Assembly: GCF_030063145.1 (NCBI RefSeq)
Contig: NZ_JASISM010000005.1
Location: 296,452 to 360,451 of the forward strand
DNA: 64,000 nucleotides
Direction of reading: 5' to 3'
Origin: Cryobacterium sp. PH31-L1
Lineage (GTDB): Bacteria > Actinomycetota > Actinomycetes > Actinomycetales > Microbacteriaceae
In this document: in pieces, positions 42,988-51,845 of the stretch
Position numbering within the stretch: position 1 is the first letter of the stretch
How the letters are laid out: each line of letters opens with the position of its first letter
Position numbers and translations under genes: made by a program
Notes under the pieces: generated by a model
The model's input: only the letters and a program-made list of their open reading frames with translations
Told to the model about the DNA's origin: nothing
Databases searched by the model: none

Positions 42988-43512
42988 ATGACGTACAGCG
43001 TAATTCGAGTTCGCGCGACGCCTGGTGCCTCGCGCTCAGGGTACATGGGTGGCATGGTCGTGGTTGCTGGTATCGCGGTGGCCGCGTGGATCTCTTTCGG
43101 CCGCCACCTCTTCGGGATCGGTGGCGACCTCACCATCATCTACGCGGCGACGCTGGGTGTGACTTTTGCCGCCTTGTTGGTGTTCACGGGGCTCGCGGTA
43201 CGACGCACGGCACGTCGAGGGTTTGAAACGCGCGCGATTACATACGCGTTTTTCCTCGTATCGGGCGTTATCGGACTCTTGTTGGGACTCACGCTTCCAG
43301 ATTCAACACCTCGCGGTTTGCAGACAATCATCAGCGGACCCACACAGCCTGCTTTGGATATCACTATTGGTATCGCGAACCCCCTGGGCGTTATCGGAAT
43401 CGCGACCGCGATCATTGCGCTCGTGCTTTCGATTCGCGATTCGCGCGGGCGAATCACGCTTCTTGAGTCTTGGGGTGACGAGGATGACGGCGCCCTTGTC
43501 GACCCCGCGTAG
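42988..43512 (+). CDS. hypothetical membrane protein
   Basis: 174 residues, four membrane segments: MGGMVVVAGIAVAAWISF, LTIIYAATLGVTFAALLVFT, ITYAFFLVSGVIGLLLGLTL and IANPLGVIGIATAIIALVLS, with an acidic C-terminus (GDEDDGALVD). I do not recognise the family. ATG 42988 is chosen; the open frame extends upstream with weaker start codons. Inside the island. Confidence 0.6.
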   Translation: MTYSVIRVRATPGASRSGYMGGMVVVAGIAVAAWISFGRHLFGIGGDLTIIYAATLGVTFAALLVFTGLAVRRTARRGFETRAITYAFFLVSGVIGLLLGLTLPDSTPRGLQTIISGPTQPALDITIGIANPLGVIGIATAIIALVLSIRDSRGRITLLESWGDEDDGALVDPA

Positions 43513-43612
43513 CGGCAATTCGTTGCATCGACGCCGCTCCCGAAAGACCCACGTGCAGCGCGTCAGGCCGGAAACACCGACTAAGCGACAGCCCCCACCT
43601 AGGCTGAGCAGC

Positions 43613-44080
43613 ATGACGGTCGAACAGGTTGAGCAAGGGCCTCGCCAAGTCGCTCGCACTGTTGCGGTGCCGGCTTCGGCCGAAGACGTCTTCGCGTTGG
43701 TGGCTGATCCGCACCGTCACGGTGAGCTGGACGGTTCGGGAACCGTCGGCGGTACGGTGTCGGGACCGCGGCGGCTCATCCAGGGCGCAAAATTTTCGGT
43801 AGCGATGAAGCAGTTCGGCGTCCCGTATCGCATCACCAGCACGGTGACGCGCATCGAAGACGGTCGGCTTGTAGAGTGGCGTCACCCCGCGGGACACCGG
43901 TGGCGCTGGGAACTCACGCCGCTCACGCCCACGTCTACGCGCGTTACTGAGACGTTTGACTACAGCACCGTCCCAGCCGTTCAGGGAAAGGTCTACGAGC
44001 TGCTCGGCTTTCCTCGGCAGAATGCCGTCGGCATCGAAGCCACCCTTCGCCAACTCGCGTCCCGCTCCGCCCGCGCTTGA
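43613..44080 (+). CDS. SRPBCC/polyketide cyclase-like protein
   Basis: 155 residues. START-like fold: VARTVAVPASAEDVFALVAD at the N-terminus, GAKFSVAMKQFGVPYRITST in the middle and TRVTETFDYSTVPAVQGKVY at the end, with the long C-terminal helix. Such proteins bind hydrophobic ligands or serve as co-regulators. Ligand unknown. ATG 43613 just after GAGCAGC, a weak site. Confidence 0.8.
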   Translation: MTVEQVEQGPRQVARTVAVPASAEDVFALVADPHRHGELDGSGTVGGTVSGPRRLIQGAKFSVAMKQFGVPYRITSTVTRIEDGRLVEWRHPAGHRWRWELTPLTPTSTRVTETFDYSTVPAVQGKVYELLGFPRQNAVGIEATLRQLASRSARA

Positions 44081-44179
44081 CGTGAGGCCACGGGCCGGAG
44101 TCGGTTACGCGGCAGCGCCACCGACTCGTCGGTCGTCCGGCTCAGGCGCCAGACCGCATGGTGGCGAGGTGCTCAGTGA

Positions 44180-46087
44180 CTAGACCCCGCTGAGCGCTTC
44201 CGCATCCGCATCCGCGGCAACATTCTTCTGCACGGCGAACTGGGTCCGGTGCAATTCTTCGTACCGCCCACCCACAGCCAGCAGTTCCTCGTGCGTACCG
44301 CGCTCCACGATCGAGCCGTCCTCAACCACGAGGATCAGGTCCGCGCTGCGGATGGTGGAGAGTCGGTGTGCGATCACCATCGCCGTCCGTCCTTGAAGCG
44401 CCTCGCTGAGCGCCGCCTGCACGGCGGCCTCAGACGTCGAGTCCAGCGCCGCCGTCGCCTCGTCGAGGATGACGACGCGCGGCTGGGCGAGGAGGAGCCT
44501 CGCGATGGTCATCCGCTGACGCTCACCACCGGATAATCGGTAGCCACGTTCGCCCACCATGGTGTTCAGCTGGTCGGGCAGCGACCGGATGAGCGGCTCG
44601 AGCCGCGCACGGCGAACGGCATCCCACACCTCATCGTCCGACGCTTCCGGCCGCGCGAGCCGCAGATTGGAGAGGATGGTCTCGTGGAACAAGTGGCCGT
44701 CTTGCGTCACCATACCCAGAGTGTGCCGCATGGAGGCGAACGTGACATCGCGGACATCCGTCCCCGCGAGACGCACGGCGCCGCTGTCGACGTCATACAG
44801 GCGCGAAAGAAGCTGCGCAATCGTGGATTTGCCGGCACCGGACGAACCAACGAGGGCAACGGTCTGACCCGGCTCGATCCTGAAGGACACGCCGTGCAGC
44901 ACCTCCTCGCCGCCGCGGGTGTCCAATGTGGCAACTTCCTCGAGAGAGGCGAGAGACACCTTGTCCGCGGACGGGTAGGCGAAGCGCACGTTGTCGAACT
45001 CGACAGACACCGGGCGTTCGGGCACGGCGACGGCGTCGGGCTTCTCCTTGATGAGCGGGTCGAGGTCGAGCACCTCGAAGACGCGCTCGAAGCTGACCAC
45101 CGCGCTCATGATCTCCACCCGTGCGTTGGCGAGGCCGGTGAGCGGCGCGTAGAGGCGGGTGAGGAGAAGCGCCAGGGTGACCACGTCGCCGGTGTTCAAC
45201 TGGCCGGCTAGTGCGAGGGCGCCGCCGAGCCCGTACACGAGCGCGAGGGCGAGAGCGGAGACGAGCATCAGGGCGGTATAGAAGACGAACTGCAGCATCG
45301 CGGCCCGCACACCGATGTCGCGAACACGGGCGGCGCGGACACGGAACTCCTCGGCCTCCTCGTCGGGCCGGCCGAACAGCTTGACGAGGGTGGCGCCGGG
45401 CGCTGAGAAGCGCTCGGTCATCTGCGTACTCATGGCCGAATTGTGGTCGGCGGCCTCACGGCGCAGCGCGGCGAGACGGCTGCCCATGCGGCGCGCGGGT
45501 ACCAGGAAGATGGGGAGCATGACCACGGCGAGAACCGTCACGAGCCAGGACGTGCTGAGCATGACGATCAGGGTGAGGATCAGCGCCACGACGTTCGTGA
45601 CCACGCCGGACAGCGTGCCACTGAAGGCCTGCTGAGCGCCGATCACATCGTTGTTGAGGCGGCTCACGAGGGCGCCCGTTCGCGTGCGGGTGAAGAACGC
45701 GATCGGCATCTTCTGCACGTGATTGAAGACGGCGGTGCGGAGGTCGAGGATCACGCCTTCACCGATCCGCGCCGAATACCAGCGCGTCACGAGCGACACG
45801 GCGGCGTCGGCCACTGCCACCAGCGCGATGACGACGGCGAGCCACACAATCGTGGTGACCGCGCCCTGGGCGACGATGACGTCGATCACCTGGCCGGCGA
45901 GTACCGGCGTCGCGACAGCGAGGAAAGCTCCCACCGTAGAGAGGGTAATGAAGATCAGCAGCTTAGACCGGTAGGGCACCGCGAACGTCATGATCCTCCG
46001 CACCGACTCACGGGAGATGCCGTGTTTGCTGTCCCTAGCGCTCGAGATCTTGTGCAGCGAGCTCCAGGCCGCGCCTTCCATGCTCAT
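44180..46087 (-). CDS. ABC exporter, fused membrane and ATPase domains
   Basis: 635 residues. Six membrane helices (ABC transporter type 1) with LILTLIVMLSTSWLVTVLAV and coupling loops, then the ATPase: Walker A VGSSGAGKSTIAQLL near 430, signature RLSGGERQRMTIARLL near 530, Walker B VVILDEATAALDSTSE. MsbA/LmrA type half-transporter, probable drug or lipid exporter, working as a dimer. ATG 46087 has GGAAGG seven bases before. Upstream frame to 46324 is open without a family match. Last gene of the island. Confidence 0.9.
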   Translation of the reverse strand: MSMEGAAWSSLHKISSARDSKHGISRESVRRIMTFAVPYRSKLLIFITLSTVGAFLAVATPVLAGQVIDVIVAQGAVTTIVWLAVVIALVAVADAAVSLVTRWYSARIGEGVILDLRTAVFNHVQKMPIAFFTRTRTGALVSRLNNDVIGAQQAFSGTLSGVVTNVVALILTLIVMLSTSWLVTVLAVVMLPIFLVPARRMGSRLAALRREAADHNSAMSTQMTERFSAPGATLVKLFGRPDEEAEEFRVRAARVRDIGVRAAMLQFVFYTALMLVSALALALVYGLGGALALAGQLNTGDVVTLALLLTRLYAPLTGLANARVEIMSAVVSFERVFEVLDLDPLIKEKPDAVAVPERPVSVEFDNVRFAYPSADKVSLASLEEVATLDTRGGEEVLHGVSFRIEPGQTVALVGSSGAGKSTIAQLLSRLYDVDSGAVRLAGTDVRDVTFASMRHTLGMVTQDGHLFHETILSNLRLARPEASDDEVWDAVRRARLEPLIRSLPDQLNTMVGERGYRLSGGERQRMTIARLLLAQPRVVILDEATAALDSTSEAAVQAALSEALQGRTAMVIAHRLSTIRSADLILVVEDGSIVERGTHEELLAVGGRYEELHRTQFAVQKNVAADADAEALSGV

Positions 46088-46340
46088 GATGATTCCTTCC
46101 GTTGGTACCCGGCCAAGTTTAGATGGCGAGGTGCCCGAGCTCGGGGTTCTCCCCGGCGGCGGCGAAGCGGGGCTTCTTTCAAATACCGGCTCGGCCAGCA
46201 ACGAGCGCGTGGGCGGGGTTTGCAACTCGGCTTCCGAGGCGATGCGCGGTGCGCCGGTCAGAGTCATGGGCCGCGTCAGGGCCGCGGTCATTCCACGACT
46301 GTGCGCCCGCCAAAAGCGGTTCACAAGGTCATCATTTACC

Positions 46341-46355
46341 CATCACATTCATCAC
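46341..46355 (+). repeat. CATCAC repeats near attR (possible integrase arm sites)
   Basis: CATCACATTCATCAC, preceded by TCATTTACC. Together with the pair at 38753 they stand near both island ends, outside the 40-bp repeats, where arm-type integrase sites are expected. Confidence 0.45.
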
Positions 46356-46478
46356 TAATTGATCCAAAACGATGACGTACAATTGGAGGCAGCGAACCGC
46401 CCGGTTCCCTGTGAACATAGAGGAATCCGCGGGTTTTCGGGAACTTTCGGAAATGACAGAATTTAGGCTAGAACCTAT

Positions 46479-46518
46479 AAGGGGTCGCAGGTTCGAATCC
46501 TGTCAGCCCGACCAAAAG
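46479..46518 (+). repeat. attR-like repeat: right end of genomic island
   Basis: Second perfect copy of the 40-bp end of tRNA-Pro. Upstream of it no tRNA sequence remains (TTTAGGCTAGAACCTAT). Downstream is the host DNA that followed the tRNA before insertion. Confidence 0.92.
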
Positions 46519-46550
46519 GCCGTTCGCGAAACGGTTCGGTCGGAACAAAA

Positions 46551-46586
46551 AGAAATCGCTCCTGAGGCTTCTCAGAAGCGATTTCT
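46551..46586. terminator. hairpin, former tRNA-Pro terminator
   Basis: AGAAATCGCT-C-CTGAG-GCTT-CTCAG-A-AGCGATTTCT, 15 pairs with two opposed bulges. In front stands an A5 run, so it could end transcription from either side. Likely the terminator the tRNA had before the island came in. From 46587 to 46880 no gene is seen. Confidence 0.75.
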
Positions 46587-46880
46587 GGTATGAGCGGATG
46601 CTGCGCGAGCGTCCGCCCAGTTGTTCGAGGCGGTGGGCTGCCGGGCCACTGAATCTTGGTCAGACACGCCTCACGCGCAGGCGAGAGTACGAAAAATACA
46701 GCCTCCTCCTTTGTCAGCGTCGCCGCTCCTCTGGACCAAGCCTTACGCCCAGAACACCGCGCCGGAGTCGTGCTGCTTCTGGGGAACGTCACAGCGGTTG
46801 CACTGACCGCCGTGACCTTCCTACATGAGATGGGACGATTCCACGCAGTTTTTCCCGCCAGCCGCTCTCGCGGACCTGGA

Positions 46881-47489
46881 TCAGCCAGGGAACGCTGCGT
46901 CGTAGACGGCGCGAAGCTCGGCACTGTCTGCCCCGGTGACGCCGCATCCCGTGATCGTTCCATCGACTGCGCCGACGAGGTAGCTCTGGCCTACCTCGAA
47001 GGGCACGCCTGAGAAGTCGGAGGTTATCGCGTCGACCTGCGCCACCTCCACGCGGTCGGCTACCTCGCCCACAAAGCGCTTCGTGACCTCCAGCACAACG
47101 GTGTTGCCCTGGATCTGCAGCACCGTCGCGGCGAACGCCTGCTGTTGCGCGGCGACGGTCGCCGGCTCGAGCACGAGGCAGCTGCCACTCGCCAAGCCTC
47201 CGCCCATGGAAGGCTGCAGCGACTCGACAGTGGGTTCCGGACCACCGAGAACGAGGGGCGCGATGATTGCAGCGGCGATGGCGACGCCCGCGGCGACGCC
47301 TGCCATCGGCATCCACCGCCGGAACACGCGTCGCGGGGCCTCAGGGGTGACGGTCGGGGTGGAAACGGATTGGTCGGTCATGATCTGCTCCATTCTGTGG
47401 TCGAGCCACGTCGGCGAGGCAGGGGGCAGCGCGCGGGCCGGATCGGCGGCGCGCAGCTGATCGCGCAGCGCACGGTCATCATCGTGCAT
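46881..47489 (-). CDS. membrane-anchored partner of the ECF sigma factor
   Basis: 202 residues. N-terminal cytosolic part of about 60 residues (DQLRAADPARALPPASPTW), one membrane helix near 63-82 (AGVAAGVAIAAAIIAPLVLG) and an outer domain with a Cys pair (SCLVLEPATV and GCGVTGA). Layout of an anti-sigma factor or extracytoplasmic sensor, but no clear ZAS motif. Its start overlaps the end of the sigma factor gene by 11 bases, so the two are coupled. Confidence 0.7.
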   Translation of the reverse strand: MHDDDRALRDQLRAADPARALPPASPTWLDHRMEQIMTDQSVSTPTVTPEAPRRVFRRWMPMAGVAAGVAIAAAIIAPLVLGGPEPTVESLQPSMGGGLASGSCLVLEPATVAAQQQAFAATVLQIQGNTVVLEVTKRFVGEVADRVEVAQVDAITSDFSGVPFEVGQSYLVGAVDGTITGCGVTGADSAELRAVYDAAFPG

Positions 47490-48054
47490 CTTCGCTCCCT
47501 TCGTCGTAAGTTATATGTCCGGTCGAGTGGACGGATTTCAGTAGCTCCTGCTTGAGGCGCGCCTTCGAGCGGTGCAGTCGTATCGCCGCTGCGTTCGCGC
47601 TGATGCCGAGCACAACGGCAATCTGCGGGCTCGTCAACTCGTCCCACGCCCACAGCCGCAGGATCTCAGCATCGTCTCGACGCAAGCCGGCGAGGGCTGC
47701 GGTCACGCGGGCCGCCACGGTGGTGCCTTCATCGACAGTGGATGCTGCGGGGTTCTCGTCTGCAAGGGCCGGCGGCGGGTCGATGGCGATGATGCGGCCG
47801 ATGAGACGGGTGCGGCGACGCTCGGCGCGTTGGGCGTTGCTGAGGCACTGTCGAGCGACGACGATCGCCCAGGGGAGGGCATCGTCGGGCACCTCGTCGA
47901 GGCGGCGCCAGCACACCAGCAGGGTGTCGCCGATCACGTCGTCGGCCGTCGCGGCGTCGGTGCGGCGGTGCAGGTAGCGGCGCACCGGGTCGCCGACGAG
48001 CGCGACGAGGTTGCGCATCCGCTCTTCGCGCTCGGTGTCGTTCACAACTCTCAT
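47479..48054 (-). CDS. ECF-type RNA polymerase sigma factor
   Basis: 191 residues. Sigma region 2: YLHRRTDAATADDVIGDTLL then VCWRRLDEVP and WAIVVARQCLSNAQRAERR; region 4: LRLWAWDELTSPQIAVVLGI then SANAAAIRLHRSKARLK. Length and order are those of ECF sigma factors. ATG 48054 gives MRVVNDTEREERM; ATG 48018 is a shorter choice. Followed by its membrane partner in an 11-base overlap. Confidence 0.88.
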   Translation of the reverse strand: MRVVNDTEREERMRNLVALVGDPVRRYLHRRTDAATADDVIGDTLLVCWRRLDEVPDDALPWAIVVARQCLSNAQRAERRRTRLIGRIIAIDPPPALADENPAASTVDEGTTVAARVTAALAGLRRDDAEILRLWAWDELTSPQIAVVLGISANAAAIRLHRSKARLKQELLKSVHSTGHITYDEGSEDAR

Positions 48055-48286
48055 ACTGAGGCATGTCCGGTAGGGGCGCGAAGATTTCAGGCCATGATGC
48101 ACGTGGTTGAGTCGCCGATTGGCGGTTTGGCCGCACCGGACCTCATCTATTTCTGCAGCTGTGTAGTTCGAAAGTGATGCGAATCGCTTTGGCACTACAG
48201 GTCTCGATTCGTACGAAATCGACTTTGTCCTTCTCTAAGCCAATCCGCGCGGCTGCGGGAGGCACCGCCATTACTGCCTCCTCCTG

Positions 48287-48850
48287 CTAGCGCACGACGC
48301 GGTGCCGCAGGTAGACGATTCCCGACTTGAAGGTGCGGGTTTCGACGAGTTCGAGAGTCACGAGGCGCTCAGTTCGGGGAAAGAACGGAATACCGCCGCC
48401 GACCAGCACCGGGCAGACCATGACCTGGTATTCGTCGATTAGCCCCAGAGCGGATGCCTCGGCGGCGAGAGTCGCGCCGCCAATAGCGATGTCGCCTTCC
48501 CCCGGCTCGGCTCGCAATCGCTCGATCTCCTCGCCGAGCCCGCCAGAGGCCAGACGGGCGTTGCCCTGCACCGCGGACAGCGTGGTGGAGAACACCACCT
48601 TGGGGAGAGGATTCCACAGCGCAGTCCACTCGGCGTCTGCCTCATCGAGCGCTGTTTCCTGGTCGGCGGTCTCCCAGTACAGCATCGCCTCGTACAGCCG
48701 TCGTCCCAGTAGGTGTACGCCGACGTTTCGAATGTCGTCGATCCAGAAGCGAAAGACCTCCGCGTCTGGCGTCGTCCAGTCGAAGGTGCCGTCGGGTCCG
48801 ACAATGTAGCCGTCGAGTGAAGTACTCATGGAATAGGTCACTTTGCGCAT
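48287..48850 (-). CDS. dihydrofolate-reductase-like (RibD C-terminal) protein
   Basis: 187 residues. RibD-C/DHFR fold: MRKVTYSMSTSLDGYIVGPD at the N-terminus, GVHLLGRRLYEAMLYW (NADPH site), KVVFSTTLSAV, GDIAIGGATLAAEA and LVGGGIPFF at the end. Probably an NADPH-dependent reductase of a small molecule; true DHFR or riboflavin function is not implied. GAGGAGG before ATG 48850. Confidence 0.88.
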   Translation of the reverse strand: MRKVTYSMSTSLDGYIVGPDGTFDWTTPDAEVFRFWIDDIRNVGVHLLGRRLYEAMLYWETADQETALDEADAEWTALWNPLPKVVFSTTLSAVQGNARLASGGLGEEIERLRAEPGEGDIAIGGATLAAEASALGLIDEYQVMVCPVLVGGGIPFFPRTERLVTLELVETRTFKSGIVYLRHRVVR

Positions 48851-49008
48851 CGGAAATCCTCCTCGGTAGTGCGTTCGACAATACGCCGGACGCCGCGGAT
48901 GGCAACGTTGCTCGCCGAACACCGAACGAGGCGGATGCGGCTCGCGCCGGTGCATCCGTTCGAAGATTCTGCCCGCTGGGAACCACACACGATCAGGCGC
49001 GTCAGGGC

Positions 49009-49095
49009 ATGAAGAACCGCCGGAAGCACCCGAAGCAGCCAATAGACTGGTACAACGGCACCAAGAAGTCGTTCGCCCTGCTCTCGGAGGACTAG
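49009..49095 (+). CDS. possible 28-residue peptide
   Basis: ATG 49009 to TAG: MKNRRKHPKQPIDWYNGTKK then SFALLSED. Basic start, then a protein-like end. No ribosome site seen and no match known. Listed because the composition differs from shadow frames. Confidence 0.2.
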   Translation: MKNRRKHPKQPIDWYNGTKKSFALLSED

Positions 49096-49128
49096 CCTCG
49101 GCGTCGACCGCAGCCGCGCGACGACGCC

Positions 49129-49170
49129 CACGACGCTCACGACGCTCACGACGCTCACGACGCTCACGAC
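49129..49170. repeat. 9-bp tandem repeat
   Basis: CACGACGCT four times plus CACGAC, perfect. It lies between the DHFR-like gene and the VOC gene, outside coding sequence. Confidence 0.8.
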
Positions 49171-49263
49171 CGAGACTGCGCAGCATCCGCTGGCCCGAAA
49201 GGGCTTGGCCACGGGCGGGGGGCGAACTACTCTGAAAGGCACGATTCCCAACGGGAGGTATTG

Positions 49264-49731
49264 ATGGCCGAGCTTCTGCCCATCCAGCCGTGCTTGTGGT
49301 TCAACGATAGAGCGCGCGAGGCGATGACGTATTACATCGACGTGTTCCCAAATTCCCGCATCAATTCGATCGTTGATTACCCCGACGAAAGTCTCGATGA
49401 GCACTTCGCCGCAATGAGCGGCAAGGTGTTGAATGGTTCATTCACGTTGAACGGCGTGGATTTTGTTTGTCTCGATGGCGGACCCATTTTCACTTTCAAC
49501 GAGTCGATCTCATTGGTCGTGTTGTGCAAGAGCCAGGACGAGATTGACTCGTACTGGGCGAAGCTCTCCCACGTAGCCGAATCGGAGCAGTGCGGCTGGT
49601 GCAAAGATCAGTTCGGCGTCAGCTGGCAGATCATTCCGGAGAACATGGCCGAGTTGACTCGCCGACCGGAACAGATCGGCGTCATGATGGGCCAAAAGAA
49701 GATTGTGATCGCGGAGCTCGAGAACGCCTGA
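49264..49731 (+). CDS. VOC family protein, PhnB/3-demethylubiquinone-methyltransferase-like
   Basis: 155 residues. MAELLPIQPCLWFNDRAREA, then TYYIDVFPNSRINSIVDYP, VDFVCLDGGPIFTFNESISL, DEIDSYWAKL and CGWCKDQFGVSWQIIPENM: the pattern of the PhnB-type VOC group. Despite the name in databases these are not methyltransferases; role unknown. GGGAGG is six bases before ATG 49264. Confidence 0.9.
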   Translation: MAELLPIQPCLWFNDRAREAMTYYIDVFPNSRINSIVDYPDESLDEHFAAMSGKVLNGSFTLNGVDFVCLDGGPIFTFNESISLVVLCKSQDEIDSYWAKLSHVAESEQCGWCKDQFGVSWQIIPENMAELTRRPEQIGVMMGQKKIVIAELENA

Positions 49732-50025
49732 GCACGTCGCTCTCGGTTGGGATCTCCCCAGCAAATAGGCCGAGGCCCCTTATTTTCTGCCGGAGACATT
49801 CATTAGGTCGTCACCCGCCCCACGGGCCATGTCTGCAGATTCGCAGCACCCCCCTTTCTGGGGAGCAGGCGGTGTCCCCTTTTAAGAGGACATCAGCGGT
49901 AGATTGCACCTGCGCCAAAGGAAAACTCAACTATTGTGCTGACGCAAATTCATTCATGGGATTGCATCGCCCAGAGTGGCAACGTTTTTCGCCATCGAGC
50001 CACGCGGGAAGGAGCGGATACCGAC

Positions 50026-50703
50026 GTGAACCGCATCGTCGTCGTCGAGGACGAGCCCATGCTGGCCCGGCTCCTCGGCCGCATCCTCGGTGGCGCCGGC
50101 TATGCGGTCACCGTCGCCGGCACGGCAGTTGACGCACTCAGGGCGATCCGCACGGTCGACCCGGAGCTGATCATCTTGGACTTGGTGCTGCCCGACGGGC
50201 GCGGCGAAGACGTCCTCGCCGAATTGATGCGATTCCGTCCGTCGAGTCGGGTCCTGGTGCTTTCCTCGATGACGCAGGTGGCGACCCGAGTCGGTGTCCT
50301 CAAGGGCGGTGCGGTAGATTTTCTGGCCAAACCCTTCGCCAACGCCGAGCTGCTGGCTCGGATCCACACCCGGCTCCAGACTCCCCCGTCGTTGCAGGCA
50401 TCCGCCTCCACAGTAACCCGCTACCTCCGCATCGCCGGCGTTGAGATCGACCTGCAGCAACGGGACCTCATCATTGACGGGCGCAGCGTCCCTCTGACTC
50501 AACGGGAATTCATGCTGCTTTTTCACCTCCTCGAGCGGGCGCCTGAGCCGTGTACCCGGGCCGAGCTGCTTGAGCGGGTGTGGGGGACAAAGTTCGATGC
50601 TGGCACGAACGTCGTTGATGTCTGCGTACGTCGGCTGCGATGGAAACTATCAAACGACAAGATAGAAACGGTGCGCAATGTCGGATATCGGATCACGGCC
50701 TAA
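50026..50703 (+). CDS. OmpR-family response regulator
   Basis: 225 residues. Receiver: VVVEDEPMLARLLGRILGGA, phosphorylated Asp in ELIILDLVLPDGRGED near 49, Lys in DFLAKPFANAELL near 100. OmpR-type winged helix follows: LTQREFMLLFHLLERAPEPC, TRAELLERVWGT and NVVDVCVRRLRWKL. GTG 50026 has AAGGAG 11 bases before. Overlaps its sensor kinase gene by 26 bases. Faces the copper genes, which it may control. Confidence 0.92.
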   Translation: MNRIVVVEDEPMLARLLGRILGGAGYAVTVAGTAVDALRAIRTVDPELIILDLVLPDGRGEDVLAELMRFRPSSRVLVLSSMTQVATRVGVLKGGAVDFLAKPFANAELLARIHTRLQTPPSLQASASTVTRYLRIAGVEIDLQQRDLIIDGRSVPLTQREFMLLFHLLERAPEPCTRAELLERVWGTKFDAGTNVVDVCVRRLRWKLSNDKIETVRNVGYRITA

Positions 50704-51784
50704 AGCAGTCCTCGTCGCTGTTTGGGCGGTGTTTGCCGGGGTGAACTGCTACCTCACCTTTGCGCTACCCGGTAACGAGACCATCCCGTATCACCTCGTC
50801 TGGGCCAGTTTCGCGCTGCTCTACGGACTGTGCCCGTGGCCCCGGCGGGCCACCATGGTGGTCTTTGCCGTCATCATGACGGTGACCGGGATCGCCCTGA
50901 TTCGACATGCCATGGCCGGAATCATCGCCTGGGAAGAATGCAGTGAGACCGTTCTGATGGGCGGAATCATTTCGCTGTTGATCTGGCATGTGAACCGGCA
51001 ATGGACAGCTCAGGCCCGGTTGCGGGCGTTGCAACAGGCCGACCGCTACCGCAGTGAACAACGGGAAAACGCCGCCCGCTTCGGCTCGCATGAGGTGCGC
51101 ACCCGGCTGACGATCGCCAGGGGCTACGCGCAGCTCATCGCCGACCAGTCAGTCGAGCACACGGTGCGCGAGGACGCCGGGCTGGTCGTGGCCGAACTGG
51201 TCAAGGCGTCCGCATTGGCAACCAATTTGCTCACCCTGGTTCGAGTGGTGGAGCCGTCGGCCCCAGAGCCCGTTAACGTTGACCGAATGTTGGCGGAGAT
51301 TCTGCGCCGATGGTCGGTCACTGCCGACCGCGCCTGGAGCGCCCGCAGTGCGGTGGGCACCGTGCTGGGCGACAACGAGCGACTCGAGGCAATGCTGGAT
51401 TGCCTGCTCGAGAATGCGGTCAGGTTCACCGGTCCAGGCGACACCATTGCGATGACGGCGGAGACTCAGGTCGGCGAGATGGTACTGACCGTGCGGGATA
51501 CCGGGGCTGGCATCCCCGGCACCGATCTGGACACCATCTTTGATATCTTCCGCACCGCGTCGACAGCGGGCGAGCGGGCCGGCAGCGGGCTGGGGCTGGC
51601 TATTGTCAAAGCCGCCATGGAAGCCCGCGACGGCACCGTTTCGGTAACCAGCTCGCTCGGTCGAGGCACGACATTCACTCTGCGATTCCCGGTAGAGCCG
51701 GCGCCCCCTGCCCAACCCGAAGATTCTGTTTTCGATCCGATTGACCAGTCCTCCCTCATTGAGTCTGCCGACGTCCGTTTCTAG
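50678..51784 (+). CDS. sensor histidine kinase
   Basis: 368 residues. Four short membrane helices within residues 8-112, no large outer domain, so sensing is within the membrane. H-box GSHEVRTRLTIARGYAQLIA near 133 (phosphorylated His), N-box ECGQV-like stretch LDCLLENAVRFTGPGDTIAM near 250, G1 DTGAGIPGTDLDTIFDIF near 275 and G2 RAGSGLGLAIVKAAME near 304. Partner of the preceding regulator. Confidence 0.92.
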   Translation: MSDIGSRPKAVLVAVWAVFAGVNCYLTFALPGNETIPYHLVWASFALLYGLCPWPRRATMVVFAVIMTVTGIALIRHAMAGIIAWEECSETVLMGGIISLLIWHVNRQWTAQARLRALQQADRYRSEQRENAARFGSHEVRTRLTIARGYAQLIADQSVEHTVREDAGLVVAELVKASALATNLLTLVRVVEPSAPEPVNVDRMLAEILRRWSVTADRAWSARSAVGTVLGDNERLEAMLDCLLENAVRFTGPGDTIAMTAETQVGEMVLTVRDTGAGIPGTDLDTIFDIFRTASTAGERAGSGLGLAIVKAAMEARDGTVSVTSSLGRGTTFTLRFPVEPAPPAQPEDSVFDPIDQSSLIESADVRF

Positions 51785-51845
51785 CACGGAACCCCCCGCC
51801 AGGTTTAGACGCTGAACTGTGGGACCACGATGGAACGGGCCGGTT

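Noticed and set aside
46372..46593. Second tRNA gene at 46479
   Set aside because: Only the 3' 36 bases of tRNA-Pro are present; no acceptor 5' strand, D arm or anticodon arm. It is the attachment-site copy.
49129..49170. CRISPR-like array
   Set aside because: Units are 9 bp without spacers; a simple tandem repeat. No cas genes in the window.
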